Origin: G963675935 sp963823895
Lineage (GTDB): Bacteria > Planctomycetota > Planctomycetia > Pirellulales > Thermoguttaceae
Length of the DNA stretch: 64,000 bases
Direction of reading: 5' to 3'
Assembly: GCA_963823895.1 (NCBI GenBank)
Contig: CAWGNG010000018.1
Coordinates: forward strand, 111,481 to 175,480
The notes under the pieces are model-generated. The model saw nothing but the letters and a program-made list of their open reading frames with translations. It was not told the origin of the DNA and made no database searches. Every line of letters starts with the position of its first letter. Position 1 is the first letter of the stretch. Both the position numbers and the translations under genes were made by a program. This document shows, in pieces, positions 10,885 through 19,761 of this stretch.

Positions 10885-12207
10885 CTAGCAATGGCTGAGT
10901 TCGCCGCGAAATACTCTCTGCCTCGGCCGGGACGCGCCAAATTCGCAAACTAGTTCGGCTGGATCTTCGATGTCCCAGACAAGGAAATCGGCCTGCTTGC
11001 CGACGGTTAGGGTTCCGACGCGATTGGCGATGCCCAGGGCTTGCGCCGCCGCGCGCGTGCCGCCGACAAGCGACTCCTCCGGCGTTAGGCCGAAAAGCGT
11101 TGCCGCCATATTGAGCATCAGCCGCAGCGAAGCCAGCGGCGAAGTGCCGGGATTCAAGTCGCTGGCCACCGCCATCGGCACGCCAGCGGCGCGGAGCAGC
11201 TCGACCGGCGGTTTCTGCGTTTCAGCCATGAAGTAAAATGCCCCCGGCAACAACACAGCCACGCTGCCGGCTTGGGCGATGGCCCGCACGCCCTCGGCAT
11301 CCAGGTGTTCGAGGTGATCGACCGAGAGCGCTCGGAACTGTGCCGCAAGCCGGGCGGCGCCAAGGTTCGAGAGCTGCTCGGCGTGGGCCTTGACCGGTAA
11401 ACCGTGCCGCACGGCCGCCTCGAAGACGCGTTGGCATTGCGGCGGCGAGAAGGCGATGCCCTCACAGAATACGTCAACGGCGTCGGCCAGCCGTTCGGCG
11501 GCCGCGGCGGGGACGATGCGATCGCAAACGTTGGTGATGTAGTCGTCGCCGCGGCCGGCGTATTCGCTCGGCACCACATGTGCGGCAAGCAGGGTCGTTG
11601 CGATGTTGACCGGCACGCGGCCGGCGAGCCGACGGGCGGCGCGGAGGATTTTGAGCTCATGTTCCAACGAAAGCCCGTAGCCCGACTTGATCTCGACGGT
11701 GGTAACGCCCTCGGCCGCCAGGGCGCTAAGGCGGGGCAGCGCCGCTTCGACCAATTGCGATTCGTTCAAAGCGCGGGTGTCGCGGACCGTGGCCACGATG
11801 CCGCCGCCTTGCCGGGCGATCTCGGCATACGACACGCCGCAAAGCCGCATGGCGATTTCGCCCACGCGGCTGCCGCCGTACACCAGATGCGTATGACAGT
11901 CGATCAGCCCCGGCGTGATCCAGGCGCCGTGAAGGTCAATCGTCTTGCACGATTCGCGATCGGTGGGGCAGGCATTCCTGCCTGCCTCGGGCAGACAAGA
12001 ATGTCCGCCCCACCCTTCCATTTCGACCTCGCGCGATTCCAGGGTAGCCATCGGCTCGATTGCGACGATCGTTCCGTTCCGCACGCCGATAGCGTGCTCC
12101 ACGCGTGCGCCGTAAGCGCCCGGAACGGCAGCGTCCATCGTGGCCAATCGGGCGTTGAGCCAAATGCGGTCGCAGGATGGGAATGCAGCAGCCGACATGG
12201 CGGTCAT
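10885..12207 (-). CDS. hutI: Imidazolonepropionase carrying a translated palindromic-repeat insert
   Basis: About 440 aa from the ATG at 12207 (an ATG at 12198 is equally possible). It hydrolyses imidazolonepropionate to N-formimino-L-glutamate. Metal-site motifs are LIDCHTHLVYGG, VKAHAEQLS and VDHLEHLD, plus VASDLNPGTSP; EIKSGYGLSLE is also typical. Between the N-terminal strand region and the HxH motif the protein contains a block reading WGGHSCLPEAGRNACPTD that relatives are not expected to have. This block is exactly the GTGGGGCAG palindrome family inserted in frame. The insert lies before the catalytic core, so activity may be kept. It is the second gene of the hut operon. Confidence 0.95.
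   Translation of the reverse strand: MTAMSAAAFPSCDRIWLNARLATMDAAVPGAYGARVEHAIGVRNGTIVAIEPMATLESREVEMEGWGGHSCLPEAGRNACPTDRESCKTIDLHGAWITPGLIDCHTHLVYGGSRVGEIAMRLCGVSYAEIARQGGGIVATVRDTRALNESQLVEAALPRLSALAAEGVTTVEIKSGYGLSLEHELKILRAARRLAGRVPVNIATTLLAAHVVPSEYAGRGDDYITNVCDRIVPAAAAERLADAVDVFCEGIAFSPPQCQRVFEAAVRHGLPVKAHAEQLSNLGAARLAAQFRALSVDHLEHLDAEGVRAIAQAGSVAVLLPGAFYFMAETQKPPVELLRAAGVPMAVASDLNPGTSPLASLRLMLNMAATLFGLTPEESLVGGTRAAAQALGIANRVGTLTVGKQADFLVWDIEDPAELVCEFGASRPRQRVFRGELSHC
11962..12014. repeat. GTGGGGCAG palindromic repeat, copy 2, inside hutI
   Basis: Arms GGTGGGGCAGGCATTCCTGC and GGGCAGACAAGAATGTCCGC-CCCACC form an imperfect inverted repeat. It is homologous to the copies at 5420-5487 and 41538-41606. 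It lies entirely within the hutI reading frame and adds about 18 codons without a stop. Confidence 0.85.
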
Positions 12208-12266
12208 TGTAGCACGGCCGAGTTGGCCAGTGCAGCCCATTTCTCCCGTCGGTGGCGGCGTTGGCG

Positions 12267-14126
12267 CTACAAGGTGGCGTCGACGCGGCATTCGTTCTCT
12301 TGCAGCAACTTCCGCGCTTGATCGAGCAGATCGGTGCAGCGCTGGCGCATGTCGCCGGCGAACGCCTCGTCTTTGACGCCCTTGAGGTTGATTAAGACGT
12401 TCCAGATTCCGCCGCGTACGCCCGCAAACGCAATCGCGCAGCCGACGGCCGCGTCGCTCAAAGACGCGCGAAGGCCCTCGGCGGCCGCATCGTTGGCCAC
12501 TCGCATCGCTTCCAGGCTGTTGAGCGCTGTCTGATACGGGACGTCGATCGCCTGTCGGAGGCCGTCTTGCATGCGCTGCTCGCGGAGTTGCTTTTCGGCG
12601 GGCGTGCCGCTGGGCAACCGCAAGGTCGCAAGATAGGCGTTGAACGCCGCGGCGTCTCGATCGACGGCCTCCAGCAAGCTGTCTTTGACAAGCTGGGCCT
12701 TCTCGGCGATGGCCAAAATCCGCTGGGCCTTCTCCGCATCGTGGGTCTTGTTGTGCGTGATATTGGCGACCATGACTGCCAGCGCGGCCCCCAGCGATCC
12801 GACCAGCGCGGCGATCGATCCGCCGCCGGGCGCGGGCGCATCGCGCGACACCGCATCGACAAAATCCGTTACCCGCATGTTGATCAGGGAGTTCTCGGGG
12901 CGGTCTGGCATACCTATTACTTTCTTGGCGATGTCAAAGGGTTCAACGTCATTGAGGCCCAGCGAATAGACGGTCGTCTCTAAGATATCAGCCACGGGCA
13001 CGCATGGCGAGCGTCCCTGGCGACTCAAATAGTATTTTCCGGCTTCCAGCAGGGCGGCGAAAGGGATTACGCCCACGATTTCGCTGCCTGTGACCACCAG
13101 GCCGCGCTCGGCGGCGAGTTGGCGGGCGCGTTCGAGCACCAGATGCGGCGGCGTGACGCGATAGTTCGTCAGGTTGATGGAGACTTGCGCGCGGCGATAC
13201 TCCTCGGCGTACCACCCGATCGCCTTGCAGCACTTGAACGTGCCGGCGCGACGAACCTTCCGGCCGAGCACGTTGGGGTAGTCGCACGACACGGCGGCCG
13301 TCAGTTTTCCCAGATCGTAGCCGTGAACCGATTGGCAGTGCCGCTCCGTCTCGGCCAGAGTCTGCCCCACGAACTCGCAATTGCCGCAGGGATAGCGGCC
13401 CTCCTGGTAGAGCAGCGGTTCGCCCTTCATGTAGTAAGGCGAGGCGGTCGCAGTGCGGGCCACGCGCCCGCGCTCCCGCAGCTCGAGAGCAATGTCGGTC
13501 GCGGCAGCGCGGTCGGGCGCATTGAGCGTGATGTTGTACGCGATGAGAAACTCGCGGGCGCCGATAATCGTCGCGCCGCAGGCGGGATTGAACGTGGCGG
13601 GGCCACAATCGGGCTTCCAGAAAGGATCGTTCAGTCTTTCCGCCAGCCCTTCGTACTCCCCTTTGCGGATGTCCTCCAGGTTCTTTCGCCGCGGGTCGCT
13701 GGCGGCCGCCTCGTAGAAGTAGACGCTGATGTCCAGCTCCTCTGCGACCCGCCGCCCGACGCGACGCGAGAGTTCCGCACAGTCGTCCAGCGTAACGCCG
13801 TCAACGGGCACAAATGGGCAGACATCGGTCGCGCCGAGCCGGGGGTGCGAGCCTCGGTGCCCGCGCATATCGATCAATTGCGCCGCCTTGGCGATCGCCT
13901 GGAAGGCCGCCTCGCCCACCGCGTCCGGGCTGCCGACAAAGGTCACGATGGTCCGATTGGTGTCAGCTCGCGACAACACATCGAGCAGCGTCGCGCCCGA
14001 CACCGCCTTGATTGTATCGGTGATGGCCTTGATTGTGGCTTCGTCTTGGCCTTCGGAAAAGTTCGGAACGCATTCGACAATTTGTCTGGCCACGGGAGTT
14101 CCACGCACGAGATCTTTCGAAAGCAC
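12267..14126 (-). CDS. ftcD: Glutamate formimidoyltransferase-cyclodeaminase fusion
   Basis: 619 aa. The N-terminal domain (about residues 10-400) transfers the formimino group of formiminoglutamate to tetrahydrofolate; the C-terminal cyclodeaminase domain (from about 405; APAPGGGSIAALVGSLGAAL) then releases ammonia. Landmarks are VECVPNFSEG, HRGSHPRLGATDVCPFVPV, and QGRSPCVPVADI. A C-x2-C plus H-x4-H segment (PCGNCEFVGQTLAETERHCQSVHGYD, about residues 250-275) interrupts the transferase domain and looks like a small zinc finger. It replaces hutG/hutF routes in this operon: histidine nitrogen is released and the one-carbon unit enters folate. First gene of the leftward hut operon; hutI starts 59 bases after its stop. 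Confidence 0.95.
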   Translation of the reverse strand: MLSKDLVRGTPVARQIVECVPNFSEGQDEATIKAITDTIKAVSGATLLDVLSRADTNRTIVTFVGSPDAVGEAAFQAIAKAAQLIDMRGHRGSHPRLGATDVCPFVPVDGVTLDDCAELSRRVGRRVAEELDISVYFYEAAASDPRRKNLEDIRKGEYEGLAERLNDPFWKPDCGPATFNPACGATIIGAREFLIAYNITLNAPDRAAATDIALELRERGRVARTATASPYYMKGEPLLYQEGRYPCGNCEFVGQTLAETERHCQSVHGYDLGKLTAAVSCDYPNVLGRKVRRAGTFKCCKAIGWYAEEYRRAQVSINLTNYRVTPPHLVLERARQLAAERGLVVTGSEIVGVIPFAALLEAGKYYLSRQGRSPCVPVADILETTVYSLGLNDVEPFDIAKKVIGMPDRPENSLINMRVTDFVDAVSRDAPAPGGGSIAALVGSLGAALAVMVANITHNKTHDAEKAQRILAIAEKAQLVKDSLLEAVDRDAAAFNAYLATLRLPSGTPAEKQLREQRMQDGLRQAIDVPYQTALNSLEAMRVANDAAAEGLRASLSDAAVGCAIAFAGVRGGIWNVLINLKGVKDEAFAGDMRQRCTDLLDQARKLLQENECRVDATL

Positions 14127-14479
14127 CGGATTCGCTGTCTGGTTATCTTACAAACTAGAGGCGATTTCACAAGCCCTTGCATTCGCCGTCCAGGGGGCGA
14201 TGGGGTAGGCTTCGACATAGTCTGGTTCATGATCTTCCGGTTGCGCCACAATAGTCGCATGTTGCGCCGTTCCGGCCTAACCGGACGGTGATGCCGAAGC
14301 AGGGCAAACGGATCGTGCCTGTCGGGCGTTTGTTCATTGGAGCCCCTGCGGGAATGGATCTTCTCTCCGCTGCCGTCGGTCCCCGGCAGCGGTTCTTTCG
14401 CCGCCGCACTCTTTCCGCGGCCATTTGCTCTCGGCGCTCGAACGATTCGGTATAATGGAGCCGGAGAAAGGGGCATACC
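14127..14479. promoter_or_regulatory. Divergent intergenic region with a promoter for the PQQ-repeat gene
   Basis: About 350 bases between ftcD (leftward) and the PQQ-repeat gene (rightward). TATAAT at 14451-14456 is a good -10 box for the rightward gene, with a weak TTGCTC -35-like word about 20 bases before it. A purine-rich GGAGAAAGGGG precedes the ATG at 14480. No hut-specific operator could be recognised. Confidence 0.45.
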
Positions 14480-16046
14480 ATGCGCGGACATCGGATTACC
14501 AGGATCAATGCCGCCCGTCTTGTGGTCGCGGCGTTACTGCTCGGCTTGACTGCGGCAGCGACCGTTTCGGCCAAGGATTGGTCACAATGGTGCGGCTCCG
14601 ACGGAAAGAACATGGTCTCGGATGAACATGGGCTTCCCGCCTCGTTCTCGCCTGGGCGAAAACAGGGCAACGGGACCATCGACCTGTCCACGGCCGTTAA
14701 TGTGAAATGGGCCGTGAATCTCGGCGATGCCCTCTATTCCACACCGACAGTGGTCGGCGGACGGCTGTACCTCGGCGGCCTGGACGACAGAAATGGGACC
14801 TTCACCTGCCTCGACGCCGCTACCGGCCGACGGCTGTGGCAATGGAAGGCCCCGCCGCGCGCGGTGCCGCACCGCATTGACGGCTTCTCGATCGGCATCA
14901 GCGACATGCCGCAGGATATCGGGGTGTGCTCGACGGCGGCGGTCGAAGCCGGACGGGTCTTCTTCGTCTCGAACCGCTTCGAGGTGATTTGCCTCGATGC
15001 CGCCGGCTCGAAAACCCATCCCGGCGAAGCCCGCGTGCTCTGGACGTTCGACATGTGGAAGAAACTGGGCGTATTTCCCTGCGACGTGGCGAACGGTTCG
15101 CCGCTGATCGTTGGCGATCTGCTCTACGTGCCCACCTCCAACGGCGTCGATCGCAACACCTTCGGCGATCCGGCGAGCGAGAAGAACCGCAAGATACCGG
15201 CGCCGCTGCGCCAGTCTGATCGCGCTCGACAAACGCGATGGCCGACTCGTGGCGACCGACGACACGCCGATCATGCGCCACATTTTGCACGGCCAGTGGT
15301 CTGCGCCCTCGCTGGGCGTGGTCGCTGGGCGGAAACTGGTCATATTCGGCGGTGGCGACGGCGTCTGCTATGCCTTGGAAGCCCTGGCGTCGGTCCCTGA
15401 AAAACCTGTGCGTCTGAAAACCGTCTGGTCGTGCGACTGCATTCCCCGGGAGTACAAATCGACCGGCGGTCACGAGCCGATCGAGTACTATTGCCTCGGC
15501 GACAAGCGGGTGCGGGGCACATTGAACAAGAAGGACGGCAAGTTCGTCGGTGGCAGCGAGATCATCGCCACGCCGGTCTTTGTGAACGATCGGGTCTACA
15601 TCGCCATCGGCCGCGATCCCGCCCACGGCCGCGGCCGCGGCGCCTTGCACTGCATCGATCCGCGCGGCCACGGCGACATCACCGCCACCGGCAAGTTGTG
15701 GACGTACCAGGGCCTCGACCGCACACTCTCGACCGTCTCGGTGGCCGATGGGCTGCTGTACATCTGCGATGTCGGCGGCCGGCTGCACTGCCTCGACGCT
15801 TCCACCGGCAAGTGCCACTGGGTCCACGAGACGAGGTCCGAAGTGTGGGGATCGACCCTCGTGGCCGACGGCAAGGTCTACATGCCGACGTCCCGCGGCC
15901 TATGGGTGCTGGCAGCCGGCAAAACGCTGAAGGTCCTCGCCCGCATCCCCCTCGGCGCCAAGGTCTACTCCTCGCCGGTCGTCGCCAACGGTAGGCTGTA
16001 TGTAGCCACCAGCGCCGGTTGGCTGTGGGCGGTGAGAAAACCGTGA
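14480..16046 (+). CDS. PQQ-like beta-propeller repeat protein, secreted; frameshifted
   Basis: About 520 aa when two frames are joined near 15205-15215. The N-terminus is a signal peptide (LVVAALLLGLTAAATVSA). Propeller blades show as YSTPTVVGGRLYLGGLDD, TCLDAATGRRLWQWK, LHCLDASTGKCHWVHETRSEVWGSTLVADGKVY and VYSSPVVANGRLYVATSAGWLWAV. The first frame runs on to 15400 without similarity, while the second frame resumes at SLIALDKRDGRLVATDD. A single missing base restores continuity. Such proteins are common outer-membrane or periplasmic propellers in planctomycetes; ligand unknown. A strong purine-rich ribosome-binding site precedes the ATG. Confidence 0.85.
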
Positions 16047-16249
16047 GGCAATGAAGGAGAATCGGTGCAATTGTGAGCGACAGTCGAACAACTGCCGTCC
16101 CTCGCGACGGCGCCTCCGGAACACGTTTAGGCTGCCATTGCCGGCAACGCAACCGTTTCCTGGGACTCGCAAGAATCCACCATTTCGTAACCTCACGGCC
16201 CAGAGAATCCTGCTCCACCTTTCGGGAATGGTCTTCACGGGCTGTGCCC

Positions 16250-16436
16250 ATTTTCGGAACTCAAAGGGGCGGCGATTCTGCCGCCCCTGCTGCCCGGAAG
16301 AGACTTCACGGCCTGGGTCAATCCCTCGACAGATCGCGGCGGACCTTGCGGCTAGCTTACGAACGATCTGGCTGCTCTGGAGTTGTGAATGGCCAAGCTG
16401 ATCCGCAATCGTTCGGGCGATGTCCTTTCTGGTCAC
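16250..16436 (-). pseudogene. HU/IHF-like DNA-binding protein remnant
   Basis: The frame starting at 16436 reads MTRKDIARTIADQLG, followed by QLQSSQIVRKLAAR, closely resembling the first 30 residues of HU-family proteins. After that the similarity is lost by frame changes, although GRQNRRPFEFRKW about 25 codons on resembles the HU GRIELRNFGVFEV strand. There is no intact HU arm or C-terminus. Regarded as a decayed copy rather than a working gene; moderate to low certainty. Confidence 0.45.
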
Positions 16437-16868
16437 GATGCAATTCTCCTGGTAGGGTTAAGGTACTTGACCACCTTATGCTTGAGCGACGGATTAGGGC
16501 CAACTCAGTGTATCGGGCCCGGCTGGCACCGCCAAGTCGCGGCCGAGGTCGGCAAGAGCGTCGCTGGTGCGTTCCATGCTCAGGCCCCCAAGAGTCGACC
16601 CTCGCCGCCGAAGCCGCCCGCGGCCAAGCAAGAAACCCAGGCTGGGCGCTGCGATGGAACGTCGCCTGCAGCCAATTGAACTCGTTTATCACTTCTGTTA
16701 CAACGCTCTTGCGGCCGGAACGTGCCGGGTAGTGCCTCACCCGGAAGGCTTCTGTGCTTAGCGTTCCGGCCGCTTCTTGGTAACGCTTCTTGTGCTGTAA
16801 AGGTGCAGTCCAGCAAGAATGCCGATCTTGGACATCCACAGCATCGACCTTTCCTTGTCGGTTCACGG

Positions 16869-17258
16869 CTAATCTTGGTTACCCGCCGCAGGTAGGCTGC
16901 TACCTCGGCGAAGTGATCCAGCCCCGAACCGATCTTTGACCCGATCCGCCACTGCATCGAGTCGGGCCTGCTTCCCTCGCTCCTCCCGATCGAAGAGCAG
17001 CCCCGGTACAAAGCCCGCTCCGTCCAGACCGCTTGCACTCATGCAGAGCAGCCGCACCGGCAAGTGCCCGGCAGAGAGCTGATGGCAAGGCGGCTCGTCG
17101 GCAGCCTGCCACAGTTCCTGCGTGATGTCCGTCAGTTCCGACAGCGTCTGGGTACGGGTGATCAGAGAAATCGACAAATCGGACCTCGAGATGCACCGCT
17201 CGGCCACTTCGCCCATGGCGCCGCAATCGGCAGCCGACTTGCTCGGCAAGATCCAACC
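16869..17258 (-). pseudogene. Y-family DNA polymerase (DinB-like) C-terminal remnant
   Basis: Only the little-finger domain end of a translesion polymerase remains. One frame gives LDLAEQVGCRLRRHGRSGRAVHLEVRFVDFS and the next continues LITRTQTLSELTDITQELWQAADE and then LLFDREERGKQARLDAVADRVKDRFG, the usual Y-family C-terminus. A frameshift near 17165 separates the two. The palm and finger domains are absent, so this is a truncated pseudogene. It lies downstream of and in the same direction as the PfkB gene, next to the HU-like remnant. Confidence 0.6.
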
Positions 17259-17371
17259 ACCCGCCTGAAGCACTTCTGTGTCCTCGATGCCGCCCGAGTC
17301 AGCCGATGGACCACCGCTGGTTCCCCTGCCGTTGTGATCTCCAGTATTGGCCGCGTAGTGCTCAGCGATCG

Positions 17372-18331
17372 TCAAGATGCTTGCCATTCCCCGCCAGTTC
17401 GCAGGAAGTGTTCGACTTCCTGACGACCCGGGCAACCCGACTGACCGCCGTGTTGCGTCGTTTTCAGGGCCGCCGTCGCCGAGGCGAAAGTGATTCGCCG
17501 CTCCAGCGGCCAACCCCAGGCGAGTGCCGCCGCGTATGCCCCGTGAAAGACGTCGCCGCAGCCGGTTGTGTCGACCGCTTTAACGGCAAAGGCCGGGAAA
17601 TGGCGGCAGTCGCCCGCCGCATCGGGCCCACAATACCAGCACCCCTGCGCTCCACCGGTCACGACTACCGCCTGACGATCTCGGTGCCACAGCGCCGAGA
17701 CGGCCTCATCGGGGCTCTCTTTGCCGGTCAGTTGCCGTGCGAAGCTCGCGGACACGATAAGATGATCAATCAGAGTCAACAGATCGTAGAACTCGCCGCC
17801 CGGATTACGTTCCAGGTCGGCCACTACGCCGACTCGTGCCGCCCGCGCAATTCGCACTGCGCGGATCGTCCCTTGCTGACCGTGATGATCGACCAACAGC
17901 GCCTCGGCGGCGCCGATAAGTTCGGCGGGCGGCTGTGCGGCATTGGCCCCGATGGCGCCCTCAAAACTGGCAAACACATTCCGTGTGCCACGGTTGCGAT
18001 CGACCACAATCGTGGAATGAACCGGCCGGGCGTCGTCGCGCCAAACGCAGTGCGAAAGGTCAATCTGTTCGCGGCCAAAGCGATCGGCAACAAACCGCGA
18101 CAACTCGTCGGGGCCTAGCATCCCCACGTAAGCACAGCGCGCGCCAAGCCGCGCCGCCGCCACCAACGCCGTGCCAGTCAAGCCGCCGCACTCCCGCCGC
18201 CGCTGCCGCACGCAAACCTTGCTGTCGGCCGGTGGGTACTCGTCGACATAAAGCAGATCGTCCACCGCAACGGCGCCGAAGCCGAGGACGTCGAAACCAG
18301 GGGCAGTCCCGGCGGAAGCCTCGCTTTGCAT
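17372..18331 (-). CDS. PfkB-family sugar kinase
   Basis: 319 aa from MQSEASAGTAPGFDVLGFG at 18331. Ribokinase fold: an N-terminal FGAVAVDDLLYVDEYP strand, the CGGLTGTALVAAARLGA substrate loop, and the C-terminal catalytic motif DTTGCGDVFHGAYAAA (Cys replaces the usual Ala in GAGD). It phosphorylates a sugar or sugar alcohol; substrate not deducible. It is read away from the XylR-type regulator and is preceded by operator module A, whose -10 box and half sites are oriented to drive it. It is therefore probably the kinase of the pathway encoded to the right. Confidence 0.85.
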   Translation of the reverse strand: MQSEASAGTAPGFDVLGFGAVAVDDLLYVDEYPPADSKVCVRQRRRECGGLTGTALVAAARLGARCAYVGMLGPDELSRFVADRFGREQIDLSHCVWRDDARPVHSTIVVDRNRGTRNVFASFEGAIGANAAQPPAELIGAAEALLVDHHGQQGTIRAVRIARAARVGVVADLERNPGGEFYDLLTLIDHLIVSASFARQLTGKESPDEAVSALWHRDRQAVVVTGGAQGCWYCGPDAAGDCRHFPAFAVKAVDTTGCGDVFHGAYAAALAWGWPLERRITFASATAALKTTQHGGQSGCPGRQEVEHFLRTGGEWQAS

Positions 18332-18412
18332 AATGTCGTTTTTGCTCCGCAAGATGGGTTGGGACAGCGGCCGCGAAAATCGCCTCACCCCTATATCACT
18401 CTCGCCGAAACG

Positions 18413-18466
18413 CATTATAATAATGCGTACAGACCAAAATGCGCTAAACTATCTTGATTTTGCGTC
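18413..18466 (-). promoter_or_regulatory. Operator/promoter module A (pfkB / XylR-type regulator)
   Basis: 54-bp module: ATTATAAT (self-complementary -10) at 18414-18421, then half sites TGCGCT at 18440 and TGCGTC at 18461, exactly 21 bp apart, with AAACTATCTTGATTT between. On the minus strand the half sites lie just upstream of the -10, as expected for AraC-class activation of the kinase gene. The regulator's own ATG starts 7 bases beyond the module, so binding could also control it. Confidence 0.7.
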
Positions 18467-18473
18467 CGCGGCG

Positions 18474-19673
18474 ATGGTTCGCAATCGTGGCGTCCCTCAT
18501 GTAGCCTTGCTCGTTGAGACCTCGCGCGGTTACGGCCGCAGCCTGATCGAAGGGATCGCGCAGTACGTCCGCGAGCATGGGTCGTGGTCGATCCAGTTCG
18601 AGGAGCGCGACCTGGAAGATCCTCCGCCGCGGTGGCTTGCGGGCTGGCGGGGCGACGGCATCATCGCGCGGAGCGCTACCGACGCCTTGGCCAAGGCTGT
18701 GCGGGCGACCGGCGTGCCGCTGGTGGAACTACATTACCGTCAGCCCGGCGGCATCGACGTGGGCTGCGACCACGATGCCGTCGGTTGCACGGCGGCCGAG
18801 CACTTGTTGGATCGCGGCTTGCGGCAATTCGCCTTCTTCGCCTTCGGCGAGGTGCGTTGGATTCGTTTGCGGCGAGAGGCCTTTGTCCGCGTCTTGGCCG
18901 CCGCTGGCCATTCCTGCCACGTGTACCACCCGCCGGCTTCGCGGCGGGTCGTGTTGCCGCATTGGGAGGAGAGCCAACGCGCGCGCGTCGTGCGTTGGGT
19001 CGCCGCGCTGCCTCGTCCGCTGGGTATCTTGTGTGCCAGCGATCTGCACGCCCTGCACGTGCTCGACGCCTGCCGCGACTTGGGGATTCAGATCCCCGAA
19101 CAGATCGCCGTTCTGGGCGTGGACAATGACGCCGTGATTTGCAACGTCACCAACCCGCCGCTGTCAAGCATCGATCTGAACAGTCGGCGGATCGGCTATG
19201 AAGCGGCGGCGCTGCTGACGCGGAGGATGGCGGGCCGATCGCTGCAGAGCAAGCCGCTCTCGATCCCTCCGAGCCACGTTGTCACGCGACAGTCGACCGA
19301 CGTGCTGGCGATTGACGACGCCGACGTCGCCCAGGCCATCGGCCTGATCCGCCAGCGTGCCGGAAAGGGGATTTGCGTCTCCGAAGTAGCGGCTGGCGTA
19401 GGATTGTCGCGGCGAGTGTTGGAGCGGCGTTTTCGGCAGTGGCTGAAGCGTTCTCCAAAAGCGGAAATCGTCCGCGTGCAGATCGAAGCTGCCAAGATGC
19501 TCTTGACGCAGAGCGAATTGTCCATCGAGGCCATTGCCCGGCAGTGCGGCGGAGCGTCGTTCAAGTATTTTGGCCAGCTCTTTCGCCGCGAGACGGGACT
19601 GACGCCCCGCGCCTTCCGCAAGGCACGGCGGGTAATGTCGGCCCGAAACGCCAGCGAGGCCCCGCCGCTCTGA
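18474..19673 (+). CDS. XylR-type transcriptional regulator (LacI-fold sensor plus AraC HTH)
   Basis: 399 aa from MVRNRGVPHVALLVETSRGYGRSLI. The frame is open upstream, but that part encodes operator A. Residues about 8-280 form a LacI/periplasmic-binding-like sugar-sensing domain (HDAVGCTAAEHLLDRGLRQFAF, LGILCASDLHALHVLDACRD, VAVLGVDNDAVICNVTNPPLSSID). The C-terminal 100 residues are an AraC-type double helix-turn-helix (VSEVAAGVGLSRRVLERRF, IEAIARQCGGASFKYFGQLFRRETGLTPRAFRK). It probably binds the 21-bp-spaced direct repeats found in this region and controls the neighbouring sugar genes in response to a pathway sugar. Confidence 0.9.
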   Translation: MVRNRGVPHVALLVETSRGYGRSLIEGIAQYVREHGSWSIQFEERDLEDPPPRWLAGWRGDGIIARSATDALAKAVRATGVPLVELHYRQPGGIDVGCDHDAVGCTAAEHLLDRGLRQFAFFAFGEVRWIRLRREAFVRVLAAAGHSCHVYHPPASRRVVLPHWEESQRARVVRWVAALPRPLGILCASDLHALHVLDACRDLGIQIPEQIAVLGVDNDAVICNVTNPPLSSIDLNSRRIGYEAAALLTRRMAGRSLQSKPLSIPPSHVVTRQSTDVLAIDDADVAQAIGLIRQRAGKGICVSEVAAGVGLSRRVLERRFRQWLKRSPKAEIVRVQIEAAKMLLTQSELSIEAIARQCGGASFKYFGQLFRRETGLTPRAFRKARRVMSARNASEAPPL

Positions 19674-19761
19674 CCGCAACGACGGTTAGCATCCAGCAGT
19701 CTACCGTTGGGGGATGGCAGTACAACTGCCATCCCAACGCGCGTGGTTCTGAAACAGCCTC

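Noticed and set aside
13000..13030. QGRSPCVPVAD in FtcD as a translated repeat like the one in hutI
   Set aside because: This motif is native to FtcD proteins (QGRSPGVP); the DNA has no palindromic structure.
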